A DNA stretch of 25,578 nt from CAZAIO01 sp964485235 (GCA_964485235.1 CAZAIO010000025.1:1-25578); one strand, 5' to 3'. Numbered from the stretch's first letter, positions 1 to 7,766 are shown. Numbers and translations: made by a program. Notes: generated by a model from the sequence alone, not told the origin.

Positions 1-314
1 TCTTTTAAAATCCAATCAATATATACGGATGCTTCAAAGGCTGCTCTTGCTTGTAAGCTTGCTGGGTTTATTGAACACTTTGATATTAGAATTTCAATTG
101 CGTCTATCATAGAAATTACCTGTTTTAGAAGTACTACGATAACGACAATATCTTCTAACTTTTTTTTACTTGAATCATATGCACGAGGAATAAGATTACT
201 ACCATAGTTAGTTAGATCAATTAGAAAGTCAATATGCTTTGAAAAATGCTGTACTACATCATTTTCATGTTTTTCTCGATCTAGGATTAATTTAAATTCT
301 TTTTCTTTCATCAT
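1..314 (-). CDS. DUF5677-like hypothetical protein, N-terminal part, cut by window edge
   Basis: An uninterrupted reading frame of about 104 codons starts at ATG 312-314 (a second ATG follows at once) and runs off the left edge, so the C-terminus is missing. The translation is MMKEKEFKLILDREK at the start and contains a helical stretch reading VISMIDAIEILISKCSIN, then SLQARAAFEASVYIDWIL. A hydrophobic helix, 'DAIEIL', then 'QARAAFEA' resembles the DUF5677 family of uncharacterised proteins. The segment is clearly AT-richer than the genes to its right and uses AT-rich codons, which suggests acquired DNA. No good Shine-Dalgarno is visible upstream. The reading frame is solid; the family call is from pattern memory and is tentative. 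Confidence 0.55.
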   Translation of the reverse strand, partial: MMKEKEFKLILDREKHENDVVQHFSKHIDFLIDLTNYGSNLIPRAYDSSKKKLEDIVVIVVLLKQVISMIDAIEILISKCSINPASLQARAAFEASVYIDWILK

Positions 315-365
315 ATATAAATTTATAATAAATCTATTATATTTTTATTTTACGAGTGAATATAT

Positions 366-537
366 TTATTTCCAATCCTTACAAATATCACAACTACCTT
401 TAAAATTACCTCTTTCAATTACCAGCTTTAATTTATTCCGTAACTCCTGTGCTTCAGGGCTTTACTTTGTAGGGAATATCACATCGGATATTGTAGTCCG
501 TGACAGGTGACAATTCAAGGGATTTGCAGACTCTTTG
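366..537 (-). pseudogene. Possible decayed 3' end of a gene (two overlapping frames)
   Basis: Downstream of hicA two frames on the minus strand look protein-like but neither has a start codon. The first (537 to 454) ends ...DYNIRCDIPYKVKP-stop. The second (461 to 366) reads EAQELRNKLKLVIERGNF then KGSCDICKDWK-stop. A single frameshift near 455-462 would join them into one plausible protein tail ending in a CxxC motif, somewhat like the cysteine-rich tail of a radical-SAM/SPASM-type protein. This could equally be chance in a low-complexity AT-rich region. Low confidence. Confidence 0.2.
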
Positions 538-538
538 A

Positions 539-760
539 TTACTTGAACATTTCAACCGGAATGCCGCTTCCCTCGATGATGCTTCTCAATGTGCCGAGAG
601 GTAGTTGTTTCCCCTTGTGATAGGGGACGATCACCTGTTTTCTGCTTTCAGGATGACGCCATTTCTGGTGGCTCCCGCGCTGGGATACAAGCATGAAGCC
701 ATGACGTTCGAATATATGGATTACCTGTGTTGCTGAAAGCCGCGGGAATTTTTCCGCCAT
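539..760 (-). CDS. hicA: HicA-type mRNA interferase toxin
   Basis: This is a 73-residue protein, the usual size for HicA/YcfA-like toxins. HicA folds as a small double-stranded-RNA-binding-like domain and cleaves mRNA using one histidine. That residue is visible as His31 in the motif QRGSHQKW, followed by the family's basic strand and the VIVPYHKGKQLPLGTL segment that leads into the last helix ('RSIIEGSGI'). Its ATG follows the TAA of hicB without a gap (TAA-ATG), and no Shine-Dalgarno is seen, so translation probably depends on re-initiation after hicB. The antitoxin gene comes first, the reverse of the more usual hicA-hicB order. Family call is confident; activity is not shown by sequence. 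Confidence 0.9.
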   Translation of the reverse strand: MAEKFPRLSATQVIHIFERHGFMLVSQRGSHQKWRHPESRKQVIVPYHKGKQLPLGTLRSIIEGSGIPVEMFK

Positions 761-967
761 TTAAGCAGGGAGTTCGATGTCGAATATTTTATTATCGGGG
801 TCCAGTTTTACCGGTGCCGGTTCAAGGTAAAGCATGATCGCTTCCCGCGCATTTTCGAGCGCTTCTTCTTCGGTATCGCCAGCGCTGCAACATCCCGGCA
901 GTTCGGGGCAATATGCAGCGTAGCACCCTGTTTCCGGATCGTGTTCTACAATAATCCTGAACTTCAT
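761..967 (-). CDS. hicB: HicB-type antitoxin (short, RNase H-like domain only)
   Basis: This 68-residue protein shows the HicB pattern: an N-terminal strand (MKFRIIVEHDPETGCY), the signature YCPELPGCCSAGDT, then the helix EEALENAREAIMLYL. HicB proteins bind and neutralise HicA. Many carry a C-terminal helix-turn-helix or ribbon-helix-helix that represses their operon; this one ends soon after the core domain (DPDNKIFDIELPA), so self-repression by a DNA-binding domain is not evident. It begins only 6 bp after the dnaN stop codon, on the same strand, and GGTGA overlapping that stop could act as a weak ribosome-binding site. No promoter of its own is visible, so co-transcription with dnaN is likely. 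Confidence 0.88.
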   Translation of the reverse strand: MKFRIIVEHDPETGCYAAYCPELPGCCSAGDTEEEALENAREAIMLYLEPAPVKLDPDNKIFDIELPA

Positions 968-973
968 TGCTGT

Positions 974-2107
974 TCACCACTGGACAAACATCGGCATGAC
1001 GACGTGGACGTAGTTATCGACGCCGACCGGGCGGATAACGCCGGGGCTTGACGGTGTGGTGGTCTCCAGCGCGACCTGGTTCTGCTTCAATACGCCGAGC
1101 ACATCGGTGAGGTACCGGGCGTTGAAGGCGATCTTGGCATCGGCACCGTCGACCAGCGCGTCTACCTCGCCGACATTGTCGCCGATCTCTTCGGCGCGGG
1201 CGGATACCGCCACTTTGCCGGCGGTCGCCTCGTTTTCGCTGGGAGTAACGATAAGGCGTACGATGCCGCTTCCGTCACGGGCGAAGATGGACGACATTCT
1301 CGTAGCGCGAAGGAACTCGGAGACGTCGATCACGGCTCGCGTCTCGTAGCTCTGCGGTATTAACTGGGAGTAGTTCGGGAAAGAGCCCTGTATGATTTGA
1401 GAGACCATCTCGATATTCTTCAGTTTGAACATAACCTGGCTTTTCTGCTTGTTGACAACGATCTCAACAGGCTCATCGTGGTCGGCGATGAAGCGGCCCA
1501 GCTCGTTCAGTGCGCGTGCCGGTATAATAACGGCTGTTTTCTCTTTAACCGGTGAGAGTACGGAGGTATAGTGGACCGCGAGCCTGAAACCGTCTGCGGC
1601 GGCAAAGGTGAGCTTGCTCTCTTCGAGCTCGGTATGAACGCCGGTGAGCACCGGCCGCGACTCTTCAGTCGCTGCGGCAAAACCGACATGGGTGATACCA
1701 TCCCGGAGTGCCTCGGCTTCTATCTTCGTGGAGATGCCGTCGGCTATCTTCGGGATCGGGGGGAACTCGCTCGCGTCGATGCCATTGATACGCGCCTGGT
1801 ACCGCCCGCATTTGACTTCGAGCGTATGCTGCGTCAGCGTCATAGATATCTGGTCGTCGGTCGGCAGCGAGTTGACGAACTCGGTGAGAAGGCGGGCAGG
1901 GATGGTGATTGCGCCCTCCTTTTCTATTTTAGCGCCGATCCAGCAACTCACCGCCATTTCCAGGTTAGTGGATGACAATTTCAATTGCGACTGGTCGGTG
2001 GCAATCAATACATTTTGCGTAATAGGGAGCGTGGTCTTTGTTGCGACAGCCCTACCAACAATGCCTAATCCCTTGCTTAAGTTTTCTTGCAGACAGGATA
2101 GTTTCAT
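974..2107 (-). CDS. dnaN: DNA polymerase III beta subunit (sliding clamp)
   Basis: This 377-residue protein has the normal length and three-domain layout of the bacterial beta clamp, the ring that holds DNA polymerase III and many repair proteins on DNA. Recognisable parts are the N-terminal MKLSCLQENLSKGLGIVGRA and TTLPITQNVLI segment, the domain-2 stretch RPVLTGVHTELEESKLTFAA with 'ADGFRLA', and a C-terminal end at VVMPMFVQW, close to the usual MPMR-type end. The start is supported by GGAGGT seven bases upstream of ATG and by a good promoter. No dnaA, recF or gyrB lies beside it, so this is not the classic origin cluster, and another dnaN copy elsewhere cannot be excluded. The downstream neighbours are hicB and hicA. 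Confidence 0.95.
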   Translation of the reverse strand: MKLSCLQENLSKGLGIVGRAVATKTTLPITQNVLIATDQSQLKLSSTNLEMAVSCWIGAKIEKEGAITIPARLLTEFVNSLPTDDQISMTLTQHTLEVKCGRYQARINGIDASEFPPIPKIADGISTKIEAEALRDGITHVGFAAATEESRPVLTGVHTELEESKLTFAAADGFRLAVHYTSVLSPVKEKTAVIIPARALNELGRFIADHDEPVEIVVNKQKSQVMFKLKNIEMVSQIIQGSFPNYSQLIPQSYETRAVIDVSEFLRATRMSSIFARDGSGIVRLIVTPSENEATAGKVAVSARAEEIGDNVGEVDALVDGADAKIAFNARYLTDVLGVLKQNQVALETTTPSSPGVIRPVGVDNYVHVVMPMFVQW

Positions 2108-2133
2108 TGGTTACCTCCACAGTTGGTTTTTAG

Positions 2134-2162
2134 AGTATACTCTGGTTGAAAAGGCAAGTCAA
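2134..2162 (-). promoter_or_regulatory. Promoter of the dnaN-hicB-hicA unit
   Basis: On the minus strand TTGACT (2157-2162) and TATACT (2134-2139) are spaced by exactly 17 bp, close to the sigma-70 consensus. The predicted start lies about 20 bp before the dnaN ATG. No other good promoter is seen between dnaN and hicA, so it should drive all three genes. Confidence 0.7.
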
Positions 2163-2539
2163 TGACCTTGCGATGTATACCTCCGATATTGTCTATATGT
2201 TACCGGATAGTTCATCTCCTCCGTCTCTTACGGAATGCTGCAGCACTCCTTCCATCAATCTTACGCCTGAAATTCAGTATTGTACGATAGAAATAAACAA
2301 GGTTATCAGGACTACCGGAGGAGGAAAGGCAGCATTATTTAAGATATAATCTGTTGTTTATTGACAGCGGTACAAATCTTTGATACGTTTTCTTCGTGTG
2401 GTTTTTCTTGAAAGACCTTGATCAGGATAGGACCGCCGCACAATGGCGAATGATATCACAAAGGCTTTTTACTAATGTGTGATTGCTAAAGACTTCATGG
2501 TTATTTAAAGGAAATAAAAAGTAATAAAAGGGAGTGACA
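2163..2539. other. Intergenic region between dnaN and the flavodoxin gene
   Basis: Divergent intergenic DNA. It contains the candidate promoter at 2361-2389 for the rightward genes. I see no convincing gene: a 67-codon + frame at 2146-2349 has no ribosome-binding site and overlaps the dnaN promoter. No strong hairpin or repeat was found. Confidence 0.5.
2361..2389 (+). promoter_or_regulatory. Candidate promoter of the flavodoxin gene
   Basis: TTGACA (2361-2366) is followed after 17 bp by TACGTT (2384-2389), which is preceded by TGA, giving an extended -10 (TGn). The -10 itself is weak. It would leave a leader of about 140 nt before the ATG at 2540. Confidence 0.35.
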
Positions 2540-3190
2540 ATGACTAAGAAATGCTTGATACTCTACTCGTCCTACACAGGTCATTCGGAGAAAGTGGCAG
2601 AGCGGTTCAAAAGCACGTTTGAAAAAAACGGCTGGGAATGTGACATGTATAAAATCCGCAGAAAAGCTGAAGATATTTATACTCCACCTTACGATGTCAA
2701 TGACTACGATTTTCTGTGTGCAGGGTCAGGAGTTATGTCTCATCTTCCTTACAGTGAACTGCTGTGTGCTATTCGATATAAGATACATTTTCATGATCCC
2801 AGGATTTCCCTCAAAAGAAGAGGTGAAATACTCGAATACCTCAAAGATCCGTTACCGGTATCCCTGCCTCCTGACAAGGGGCCCCTTGTTGCTCATAAAA
2901 AGATAGTGCTGGGACCCGATTCGAAAAAGGCCGCCGCTTTTGTAACATATTCCGGCTGCGAATTCGGCCCTATTGAGGCAGAGCCTGCCCTGAAATTGCT
3001 TGCACTTGAATTGGGACATCTGCGTTTTCAATGTATAGGTCAATTCTGCTGTCCGGGTAAATATCTGGATGATCCGATGCCCGGAACGTATTTCGGCGAT
3101 ATGCGCGACAGGCCGAATGAAAAAGACCTTCTGAAAGCTGAAATGTTCATAGAGGACGTACTGGAAAGTATGGCGGAACGACCTGCCTGA
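2540..3190 (+). CDS. Flavodoxin-like protein
   Basis: The 216-residue protein opens with KKCLILYSSYTGHSEKVAE, a flavodoxin-type beta strand followed by the S/T-rich FMN-phosphate loop (SSYTGHSEK). Later come DYDFLCAGSGVMSHLP, matching the strand and loop around the isoalloxazine ring, and AAFVTYSGCEFGPIE for the third flavin loop. It is longer than classic flavodoxins (about 150 residues); the extra part includes an insert around residues 75-120 and a cysteine-bearing segment QFCCPGK. I chose ATG 2540, with GGGAG five bases upstream, over an in-frame GTG at 2534 that overlaps that site. It probably carries or transfers electrons by FMN. It sits upstream of an FAD oxidoreductase and an FMN-barrel protein on the same strand; the partner is unknown. 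Confidence 0.75.
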   Translation: MTKKCLILYSSYTGHSEKVAERFKSTFEKNGWECDMYKIRRKAEDIYTPPYDVNDYDFLCAGSGVMSHLPYSELLCAIRYKIHFHDPRISLKRRGEILEYLKDPLPVSLPPDKGPLVAHKKIVLGPDSKKAAAFVTYSGCEFGPIEAEPALKLLALELGHLRFQCIGQFCCPGKYLDDPMPGTYFGDMRDRPNEKDLLKAEMFIEDVLESMAERPA

Positions 3191-3546
3191 TCGACAGGTA
3201 AACGTTGCATTTTACAGGTCATAGTCAACAGGATGGCAGGGTCGGGAAACTGAGCAGCCGCTCTTTTTACAATAGCTGCATTTACCGGCACAGTACTTGC
3301 GCCGGTATTTTGTTAATGAGAGTCTGCGATCTTCTTCCTGCCTGCGATTCCGGTAATATCCCGGTGTAAATATGGCGGAACAATACGATACCGGTTATTA
3401 ACGCAAGCAAGAAAATGGAGTATTGACAAATACACCGGTGCCCCTTAAAGTGTAACAGCAAAATCGAATCTATCCTGCGATTGCATTTTGCTGTTATATC
3501 AATTTCTTGCCTTACGGTAAACACTCTGGATATTCGGGGGGATATT
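3191..3546. other. Intergenic region before the FAD oxidoreductase
   Basis: A 356-bp gap between two co-directional genes. It holds the candidate promoter at 3423-3451. Short minus-strand open frames here lack ribosome-binding sites and protein-like composition. No terminator with a U-tract is visible after the flavodoxin gene. Confidence 0.5.
3423..3451 (+). promoter_or_regulatory. Promoter of the FAD oxidoreductase operon
   Basis: A perfect -35 TTGACA (3423-3428) is followed after 17 bp by TAAAGT (3446-3451). This would start a transcript about 90 nt before the ATG at 3547 and suggests the oxidoreductase and the next two genes can be transcribed separately from the flavodoxin gene. Confidence 0.5.
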
Positions 3547-5040
3547 ATGACTGATAAAAAGCTTATTATTATCGGAGGCGGGGTAGCAGGCTTGTCAACC
3601 GGCTATTATGCGCGAATAAACGGGTATGACGTTGATATTTACGAGATGCACGATAAACCGGGTGGCATGTGTACTTCGTGGAAACGGAAAAACTATATTT
3701 TCGACTACTGCATGCACAATGTGGCAGGGACCTCTCCGAAAAGCGGCCTTTATCAGATATGGAAAGAGCTCGGCGCGCTGGACAACTGCGACGTCATCGA
3801 TCACGATGAGTTTGTTTGCGTTGAGTCGCCGGATTCCGTGCCGGTACACTGGTACACGGACCTTGCCCGGCTGGAAAAACACCTGAAAGAGATCGCCCCG
3901 GATGATTCCGCGGCAATCGATGACCTGATCGGGTCGGCAAAGAAGTTCAGCAATGCAGACGTTATGTCTATAGGGCTCGGCGGTATGATGAGAATGCTCC
4001 GGGTGCTCCCTCATCTGTCACTGATAAAACGCCTGACCCAGACTCCTATTGCGCAGTTCGCCCGAAATCTGAAAAGTCCGGCACTCCGCCGTGCAATGAT
4101 GCATATCATGTATGACATGTCGGGCGATGATGTGCCTATGGCAGCGATTGTCATGTTCATGGCGGGAATGTCGGCCGGAGACCTGGGCTGGCCTGCCGGA
4201 GGGTCGCTTGCTTTCAGCAGGAGAATAGAAAAAAGCTATATGGATGCGGGCGGGAGAATACGCTACAAGGCAAAAGTTGAAAAGATACTGGTGGAAGACA
4301 ACTGCGCAACGGGCGTATTGCTGAGCGACGGCACCGAACTCCGTGCTGACCGTATCATTTCCGCCGCAGACGGTTACGATACCATTTACCGCATGCTCGA
4401 AGGCCGTTATCTCACCGGGCCTATAGAAAAATACTACGGTAGAGTAAGTGACACCGGACCTTTCGGGCTCGTCATTTTCCTGGGAGTGAACGGAGAGTAT
4501 CCCGATGTCCCGCATGCTTTAACGCTTATCTTCGACGGACAGATCGACCTCGGAGGGATAAAGCAGGACTCGCTGCACGTGGTCACGTTCGGGCCGGAAA
4601 CAGGTCTCGTGCCCGAAGGCAAATTTATCGTCAAGATCGAGGCGCAGGCTGTTTATCCGTACTGGAAGGAGCGGCGCAACGCCGATATTGCGGCATATCG
4701 TGACGAGAAGAAACGCATTGCCGACATGGTTATCAAGAGAATTGCTCCGCGGTTTCCCGGACTTGAAGACCGTATCGAAGTGATCGATGTGAGCACACCG
4801 CCCACGGCCGAGCGTTATACAGGGAACCGCTACGGCTGGCAGCCGGGGCCGCCTGTCGAAGATGCCGCCGAGATACAACGAAAAGGCCTGTCGAAGACGC
4901 TGCCCGGCCTTGACGGGTTCTTTCACGTGGGACAGTGGGCTTCAGCTACAATCGGTATAAGCGGTGCGGCTACATCGGGACGAAGCCTGATAAAAGACCT
5001 CTGTAAAAAAGACGGCAAACGTTTTACGGTAGAAGCATAA
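3547..5040 (+). CDS. Phytoene-desaturase-like NAD(P)/FAD-dependent oxidoreductase
   Basis: The protein of 497 residues is a CrtI/COG1233-type flavoprotein. The N-terminus holds the dinucleotide-binding motif LIIIGGGVAGLSTGYYA with the acidic end of strand two (VDIYEMHDKPGGMCTSW), which is the FAD-ADP signature. Near the C-terminus GLDGFFHVGQWASAT and GISGAATSGRS form the usual second FAD contact. I start at ATG 3547, behind a run of G (3537-3542), since the upstream in-frame extension (from 3481) precedes the Rossmann motif by an implausible hydrophobic tail. The family covers carotenoid desaturases, retinol saturases and many uncharacterised amine-oxidase-like enzymes; no carotenoid gene (crtB, crtE) lies nearby, so the substrate is unknown. 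An FMN-binding barrel and a membrane protein follow within about 20 bp each. Confidence 0.85.
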   Translation: MTDKKLIIIGGGVAGLSTGYYARINGYDVDIYEMHDKPGGMCTSWKRKNYIFDYCMHNVAGTSPKSGLYQIWKELGALDNCDVIDHDEFVCVESPDSVPVHWYTDLARLEKHLKEIAPDDSAAIDDLIGSAKKFSNADVMSIGLGGMMRMLRVLPHLSLIKRLTQTPIAQFARNLKSPALRRAMMHIMYDMSGDDVPMAAIVMFMAGMSAGDLGWPAGGSLAFSRRIEKSYMDAGGRIRYKAKVEKILVEDNCATGVLLSDGTELRADRIISAADGYDTIYRMLEGRYLTGPIEKYYGRVSDTGPFGLVIFLGVNGEYPDVPHALTLIFDGQIDLGGIKQDSLHVVTFGPETGLVPEGKFIVKIEAQAVYPYWKERRNADIAAYRDEKKRIADMVIKRIAPRFPGLEDRIEVIDVSTPPTAERYTGNRYGWQPGPPVEDAAEIQRKGLSKTLPGLDGFFHVGQWASATIGISGAATSGRSLIKDLCKKDGKRFTVEA

Positions 5041-5059
5041 TAAAAAAAGCAGGTTTATC

Positions 5060-5470
5060 ATGACGCGCGACAGGGTGATTGAATTTATCAACAAGACCCG
5101 TATCGGCTACCTGGCAACTATGGACGAGAACAACTGCCCCCGGGTAAGGCCGATGGGAATCTATGTAATATATGATGACGATATATATTTCTTTACGTTC
5201 GCAACTACACGTAAGGTCGCCGAAATAAATAGCTGTCCGCAGGTGGAAGTAGTATGGGCAAATCCGGAAAAGCTGTCGCAGGTCCGTATTAAAGGGGAAG
5301 CGTCCATAGTGGAAGACGAGGCGATCCAACAGCGTTTCCGGCAGGATGTTCCTATGGTAGCAAAAATACTCCCGGCAGGAGCCGAGCATATTTTCAGGCT
5401 CTATAAGATAAAACCTGAACTGGTTGAAATGGCGGAAGGGCTTGTCCCTTATACCAAAGTCGCCTGGTGA
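5060..5470 (+). CDS. Pyridoxamine 5'-phosphate oxidase-family (FMN-binding split barrel) protein
   Basis: 136 residues, the usual length of the small stand-alone split-barrel flavoproteins. Diagnostic segments are IGYLATMDENNCPRVRPMGI (first strands and the flavin-facing Arg), IYFFTFATTRKVAEI (the T-x-K phosphate-binding stretch), and VRIKGEASIVED. Such proteins bind FMN, F420 or haem; which one cannot be read here. It lies 19 bp after the FAD oxidoreductase and 22 bp before a membrane protein gene, so a common transcript is likely. An AGGT stretch about 8 bp upstream can serve as the ribosome-binding site. A true PdxH is unlikely because that enzyme is longer (about 215 residues) and has a C-terminal extension missing here. 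Confidence 0.8.
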   Translation: MTRDRVIEFINKTRIGYLATMDENNCPRVRPMGIYVIYDDDIYFFTFATTRKVAEINSCPQVEVVWANPEKLSQVRIKGEASIVEDEAIQQRFRQDVPMVAKILPAGAEHIFRLYKIKPELVEMAEGLVPYTKVAW

Positions 5471-5492
5471 TTTTCAGAAGAGTACCCGTTAT

Positions 5493-6272
5493 ATGATGGA
5501 TAAAGAAAAGAACGGGATTACGGATAACGGAACGGCGGACGGTTTCGGGCAAACGCTTTGCCGGTCCGGTTTCTGGATTTCACTACTCATTGCGGTAGCT
5601 GCTGCTGCGGCGCTGGGCATAGCTACCACTACTGCGCCTGCGCGTTCCGGTCCATTCTGCATGACCGGATCTTGCATTGTCTACCCTTATACCGATGCAG
5701 CGGAATTCGTTCCTATCGATTACATATGGATGTACCCTGCATTCTTTATAGGGCCTTTATTTATTATGCTTGTTGCCTGTGTCTATCACTATGTTTCAAT
5801 GGAAAGAAAACTGTACGCTCTTTTTGCCGTCTGCTTTGCGGTTATCTCCTCTACAGCGCTGTCGATAAACTATTTCATTCAACTCACAGTAGTGCAGACC
5901 TGTTTCCTGAAGGGCGAAGTCGAGGGACTTTCGCTGTTTTCGCAATATAATCCTCATGGTATCTTTATTGCGCTGGAAGATATCGGTTACCTGATGATGA
6001 GTGTTGCTTTCCTGTTTATCGCAATTGCGTTTGCCCGGAGCAGGGGACTTGAACGTGCGGTCCGGATCATCTTCATTGTAAATGCGGTTATCGGGACCGG
6101 CTCGCTTATAGCGCTTGCCATACTTTACGGGGCCGCACTGGAGTACAGGTATGAAGTCGTGTCTATAGTGTTGAACTGGCTCACGCTTATTGTTTCAGGG
6201 GTGTTGTTAAGCGTTTTCTTCAAACGTGCGCTGAAAAAAACTGTAAGGACCTTCCTGCGGATTTACCGGTGA
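5493..6272 (+). CDS. Uncharacterised six-span integral membrane protein
   Basis: I start at ATG 5493 (a second ATG follows), giving 259 residues; a longer frame from 5424 overlaps the preceding gene. Hydrophobic spans are at about 27-45, 78-100, 107-135, 155-181, 189-213 and 221-243. Between spans 3 and 4 is a distinctive stretch containing GLSLFSQYNPHGIF and ALEDIGYLMMS, which I associate with a widespread but unnamed membrane protein family. The loop after span 1 contains CMTGSC, two cysteines that could bind a cofactor or form a disulphide. It is the last gene of the flavin cluster and ends 14 bp from the convergent moaC; a membrane anchor or quinone-side partner of the flavoproteins is possible but is inference only. 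Confidence 0.65.
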   Translation: MMDKEKNGITDNGTADGFGQTLCRSGFWISLLIAVAAAAALGIATTTAPARSGPFCMTGSCIVYPYTDAAEFVPIDYIWMYPAFFIGPLFIMLVACVYHYVSMERKLYALFAVCFAVISSTALSINYFIQLTVVQTCFLKGEVEGLSLFSQYNPHGIFIALEDIGYLMMSVAFLFIAIAFARSRGLERAVRIIFIVNAVIGTGSLIALAILYGAALEYRYEVVSIVLNWLTLIVSGVLLSVFFKRALKKTVRTFLRIYR

Positions 6273-6286
6273 ACTGCTATGGATTA

Positions 6287-6748
6287 TTATTCTTCGAGTA
6301 CGACTGTGCCGCTTTTCCCGCCGCTTTTCCTGACCAGCCGGATATTTTCGATCCGGGCAGTAGAGTCGAGCGACTTGCACATATCGTAGATGGTGAGAGC
6401 GCTCACTGAAACTGCAGTCATCGCTTCCATCTCGAACCCCGTCTTGCCGCTTCCTTTTACCGATGCAGTGATCTCGATGGACGAGGTCTTTTTGTCCTGT
6501 ACGAACTCGATTGCCACATCATCGATGAGCAGCGGGTGACACATCGGCACCAGGCGGGATGTCTCCTTTGCGCCGTTGATCCCGGCGATACGGGCGACCG
6601 AAAGCGCCTCGCCCTTGGGCAGCTTCCCGCTTACGAGCGCATCGAACGTGGCAGGTTGCATTATCACTTTTCCGCGCGCGGTAGCCTGCCGGAACGTGAC
6701 AGGTTTGTCGCCGATATCAACCATTCTGCTCTCAGGTACTGCTTCCAT
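6287..6748 (-). CDS. moaC: Cyclic pyranopterin monophosphate synthase
   Basis: The 153-residue protein matches MoaC in length. MoaC converts the MoaA product 3',8-cyclo-dihydro-GTP to cyclic pyranopterin monophosphate. Active-site landmarks are present: the MCHPLLIDDV stretch with the catalytic His, GKTGFEMEAM(T) with the conserved Glu, and IYDMCKSLDS with the Asp and Lys of the DMCK motif, followed by VRKSGGKSG. A near-perfect Shine-Dalgarno (TAGGAGGATA, 6751-6760) lies inside the end of moaA, whose stop is one base upstream, so moaA and moaC are translated from one mRNA. It is the last gene of the operon; no moaB, moaD, moaE or mogA follows. Confidence 0.95.
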   Translation of the reverse strand: MEAVPESRMVDIGDKPVTFRQATARGKVIMQPATFDALVSGKLPKGEALSVARIAGINGAKETSRLVPMCHPLLIDDVAIEFVQDKKTSSIEITASVKGSGKTGFEMEAMTAVSVSALTIYDMCKSLDSTARIENIRLVRKSGGKSGTVVLEE

Positions 6749-6749
6749 A

Positions 6750-7766
6750 TTATCCTCCTAGCTGAGACATGGAGCGGCCTTTCGGGCGTGAGCCGGACGC
6801 GAGATGGTGCTGCCTTGGTTTTGCCATGATCGCTTCTGTGATCGCCCTGCTGAGCTCTTCTTGAGGTATGCCGTCGCGGAGCAGCGGGCGGATATCGAAC
6901 TCCTTTTCACTGAGCAGACAGGGGCGTATCTTTCCGTCGGCGGTCAGCCGGATGCGGTTGCAATTGAAACAGAAATGCTCGCTCACCGGGCTGATGAAGC
7001 CGATGGTACCGTTCGCGCCGGGCAATGTATAATATTTGGCGGGCCCGTTGCCTTTGACTGAAGAGGACGGTTCCAGCGGTCCAAGAGCCGTGATGCGCTC
7101 CTTCACTTCATCGATGGATATATATTGACGGTCGGATAGCTCGATCATGTCTTTGGAATGACACTCAGGTGGATTGTCCGTGGCGAACGGCATAAGCTCT
7201 ATAAAGCGGACATGCCATCCGTCTGTAACGGTCAGCCTGGCAAAATCGGTTATCTCATCGTCGTTTATGCCCCGCATGACCACCACGTTTATCTTCACCG
7301 GCGTAAGCCCGGCTTCCCTGGCTGCAGTGATGCCCTGGAGTACGTCCTCCAGTTTATGAAAGCGCGTAATGCGTTCGAACTTGTCCGCGTCGAGCGAGTC
7401 AAGACTGACGTTTACCCTGTTTAGCCCTGCCTGTTTGAGTTCGACGGCGTATTTTTGCAGCAGCAAGCCGTTGGTTGTAAGCGAGATATCGTCTATCTCA
7501 GGTATTTCCGCGAGTTTTGTCACGAGGTCGGACAGATGAAGCCTGACCAGCGGCTCTCCTCCGGTAAGCCTTATTTTGCTGATGCCGAGCTTTGCCGCTG
7601 CACTGGCGATGGTAGCGATCTCTTCATAGCTGAGGATATCGACATGTGAAATCAGGTCGATACCTTTTGCAGGCATACAGTAAACACAGCGGAGATTACA
7701 CCTGTCGGTGACCGAAATTCGCAGGTAATTAATAGGTCGATGACATGAATCGATAATTTTGTTCAT
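6750..7766 (-). CDS. moaA: GTP 3',8-cyclase (radical SAM)
   Basis: The 338-residue protein carries both iron-sulphur sites of MoaA. The radical-SAM cluster is RCNLRCVYC (Cys23, Cys27, Cys30), followed by the SAM-binding LTGGEPLVR. The second cluster, which binds GTP, is HFCFNCNRIRLTADG then IRPCLL. The C-terminus ends in GRSMSQLGG, the conserved double-glycine tail needed for catalysis, so the gene is intact. The ATG overlaps the rdgB stop by four bases (ATGA) and has AGGAG upstream. With moaC next, the pair performs the first step of molybdenum-cofactor synthesis, consistent with molybdo- or tungstoenzymes elsewhere in the genome. Confidence 0.96.
   Translation of the reverse strand: MNKIIDSCHRPINYLRISVTDRCNLRCVYCMPAKGIDLISHVDILSYEEIATIASAAAKLGISKIRLTGGEPLVRLHLSDLVTKLAEIPEIDDISLTTNGLLLQKYAVELKQAGLNRVNVSLDSLDADKFERITRFHKLEDVLQGITAAREAGLTPVKINVVVMRGINDDEITDFARLTVTDGWHVRFIELMPFATDNPPECHSKDMIELSDRQYISIDEVKERITALGPLEPSSSVKGNGPAKYYTLPGANGTIGFISPVSEHFCFNCNRIRLTADGKIRPCLLSEKEFDIRPLLRDGIPQEELSRAITEAIMAKPRQHHLASGSRPKGRSMSQLGG

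Noticed and set aside
1056..1975. Long + strand frames opposite dnaN
   Set aside because: Shadow frames of dnaN codons; no start signals or recognisable motifs.
2163..2225. 18-codon minus-strand mini-ORF behind GGAGGAG upstream of the dnaN promoter
   Set aside because: The Shine-Dalgarno is only 2 bases from the ATG, and the frame is short with no family resemblance.
2146..2349. 67-codon + strand open frame between dnaN and the flavodoxin gene
   Set aside because: No ribosome-binding site, overlaps the dnaN promoter, and composition is not protein-like.
4018..4926. Minus-strand frames opposite the FAD oxidoreductase
   Set aside because: Antisense shadows of a clear gene; sequences rich in His and Arg as expected from reversed codons.
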